A DNA stretch of 6,206 nucleotides from Defluviitaleaceae bacterium. Its GTDB lineage: Bacteria; Bacillota; Clostridia; Lachnospirales; UBA5962. Each line of letters starts with the position of its first letter. The stretch's first letter is position 1. Both the position numbers and the translations under genes were made by a program. Shown one piece after another: positions 5,886 to 6,206 of the stretch. The notes under the pieces are model-generated. The model ran no database searches, was not told the origin of the DNA, and was given only the letters and a program-made list of their open reading frames with translations. The stretch spans positions 1 to 6,206 of the forward strand of contig WRFW01000127.1 in assembly GCA_009787435.1 (NCBI GenBank), written 5' to 3'.

Positions 5886-6086
5886 ATGAAAATAGGTAAA
5901 GTAAAATGGTTTAACGCAGAAAAAGGCTTCGGCTTTATATCTGTAGAAGGCGAAGAAGACGTTTTTGTTCACTTCTCTGCAATTGAATCTGAAGGTTTCA
6001 AAACTTTAGAAGAAAATCAAGAAGTAGAGTTTGAAGTTGAAGATGGTCCTAAGGGCATTCAAGCTAAAAACGTTATAAAGCTTTAA
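5886..6086 (+). CDS. csp: Cold-shock protein (CspA family, single-stranded nucleic acid chaperone)
   Basis: A 66-aa protein that spans one complete cold-shock domain, the usual length for bacterial Csps. It binds single-stranded RNA and DNA in the cytoplasm, melting secondary structure and helping translation at low temperature or in fast growth. The N-terminus MKIGKVKWFNAEKGFGFI is typical. RNP1 is KGFGFI (13-18), RNP2 is VFVHF (26-30), and the aromatic binding residues W8, F15, F17, F27, H29 and F30 are all present. The C-terminus GPKGIQAKNV is also standard. The start is fixed by GGGAGG 4 nt upstream and by alignment with the family. It is a single-gene transcript: own strong promoter and leader upstream, own terminator at 6157-6181. 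Which Csp paralogue it is cannot be told from the sequence. Confidence 0.98.
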   Translation: MKIGKVKWFNAEKGFGFISVEGEEDVFVHFSAIESEGFKTLEENQEVEFEVEDGPKGIQAKNVIKL

Positions 6087-6103
6087 TCTGTTGATAAACA
6101 TTA

Positions 6104-6134
6104 CAAAAGCAAGTTTTTATTAATTGTGCTTTTG
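6104..6134 (+). other. Hairpin in the csp 3' UTR
   Basis: CAAAAGCA (6104-6111) and TGCTTTTG (6127-6134) form a perfect 8-bp stem with a 15-nt U-rich loop, 17 nt after the csp stop codon. No U-run follows, so it is not the terminator itself. It may stabilise the 3' end of the message. Confidence 0.45.
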
Positions 6135-6156
6135 CTTCTATACCTGAAACAAAAAT

Positions 6157-6181
6157 CGCCCCGGTTTAAAGGGCGTTTTTT
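6157..6181 (+). terminator. Intrinsic terminator of the cold-shock gene
   Basis: CGCCC (6157-6161) pairs with GGGCG (6171-6175) around a 9-nt loop. It is followed directly by six T (6176-6181) and more T-rich sequence. It is GC-rich against a very AT-rich background and is placed 70 nt after the csp stop codon. Confidence 0.88.
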
Positions 6182-6206
6182 GTTGTTTTAATTTTTTTAT
6201 TTTTCT

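Noticed and set aside
6104..6134. The 8-bp hairpin after csp as the main terminator
   Set aside because: No U-run follows the stem, whereas the GC-rich hairpin with six T at 6157-6181 is a clear terminator.

Overview
The window looks like chromosomal DNA of a low-GC, endospore-forming, probably flagellated member of the Bacillota (class Clostridia is my best guess). This rests on strong AT bias in codons and spacers, strong GGAGG-type ribosome binding sites, a DUF2508 + BofA gene pair typical of spore formers, a FliK-like protein and a Csp-type cold-shock protein. I cannot name the genus. There is no phage, plasmid, CRISPR or transposase gene. Most of the content is core-genome, and the unusual parts are one gene fusion and one pair of related intergenic elements.

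Layout. Positions 1-375 (+) hold the C-terminal end of recA. It is followed after 15 nt by a membrane-anchored Cache-PAS-GGDEF diguanylate cyclase (391-2274, +), and the pair reads as the end of one operon. A hairpin with A/T tracts on both sides (2276-2315) can terminate transcription from both directions. On the minus strand, read from high to low coordinates, a DUF2508 gene (4357-4082) overlaps bofA (4089-3814), which is followed by a FliK-domain-like gene (3734-2433). Upstream of these, also on the minus strand, lies a 396-aa gene (5728-4538) that fuses a complete IspD (MEP isoprenoid pathway) to a complete RNase HI. Its promoter region overlaps, back to back, the promoter of a plus-strand cold-shock protein gene (5886-6086) that has a leader of about 90 nt and its own terminator.

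Noteworthy non-coding content. Two related palindromic elements (2347-2416 and 4473-4530) sit 16 and 7 nt past the stop codons of the FliK-like and ispD-rnhA genes. They share blocks TATAACTAG, GAA, GATT, GCTTTTTTAAT and TGAGCA, and can form the same fold with compensatory base changes in the inner stem. This is the best candidate here for an undescribed element, either a dispersed repeat family or a structured 3'-UTR RNA.

Functionally the genes do not form one pathway. They cover recombination (RecA), c-di-GMP signalling, spore-associated and flagellar-type proteins, isoprenoid synthesis joined to RNA:DNA hybrid removal, and cold-shock RNA binding. No gene-free stretch exceeds 300 bases; the longest are 158-180 nt and their contents are described below.
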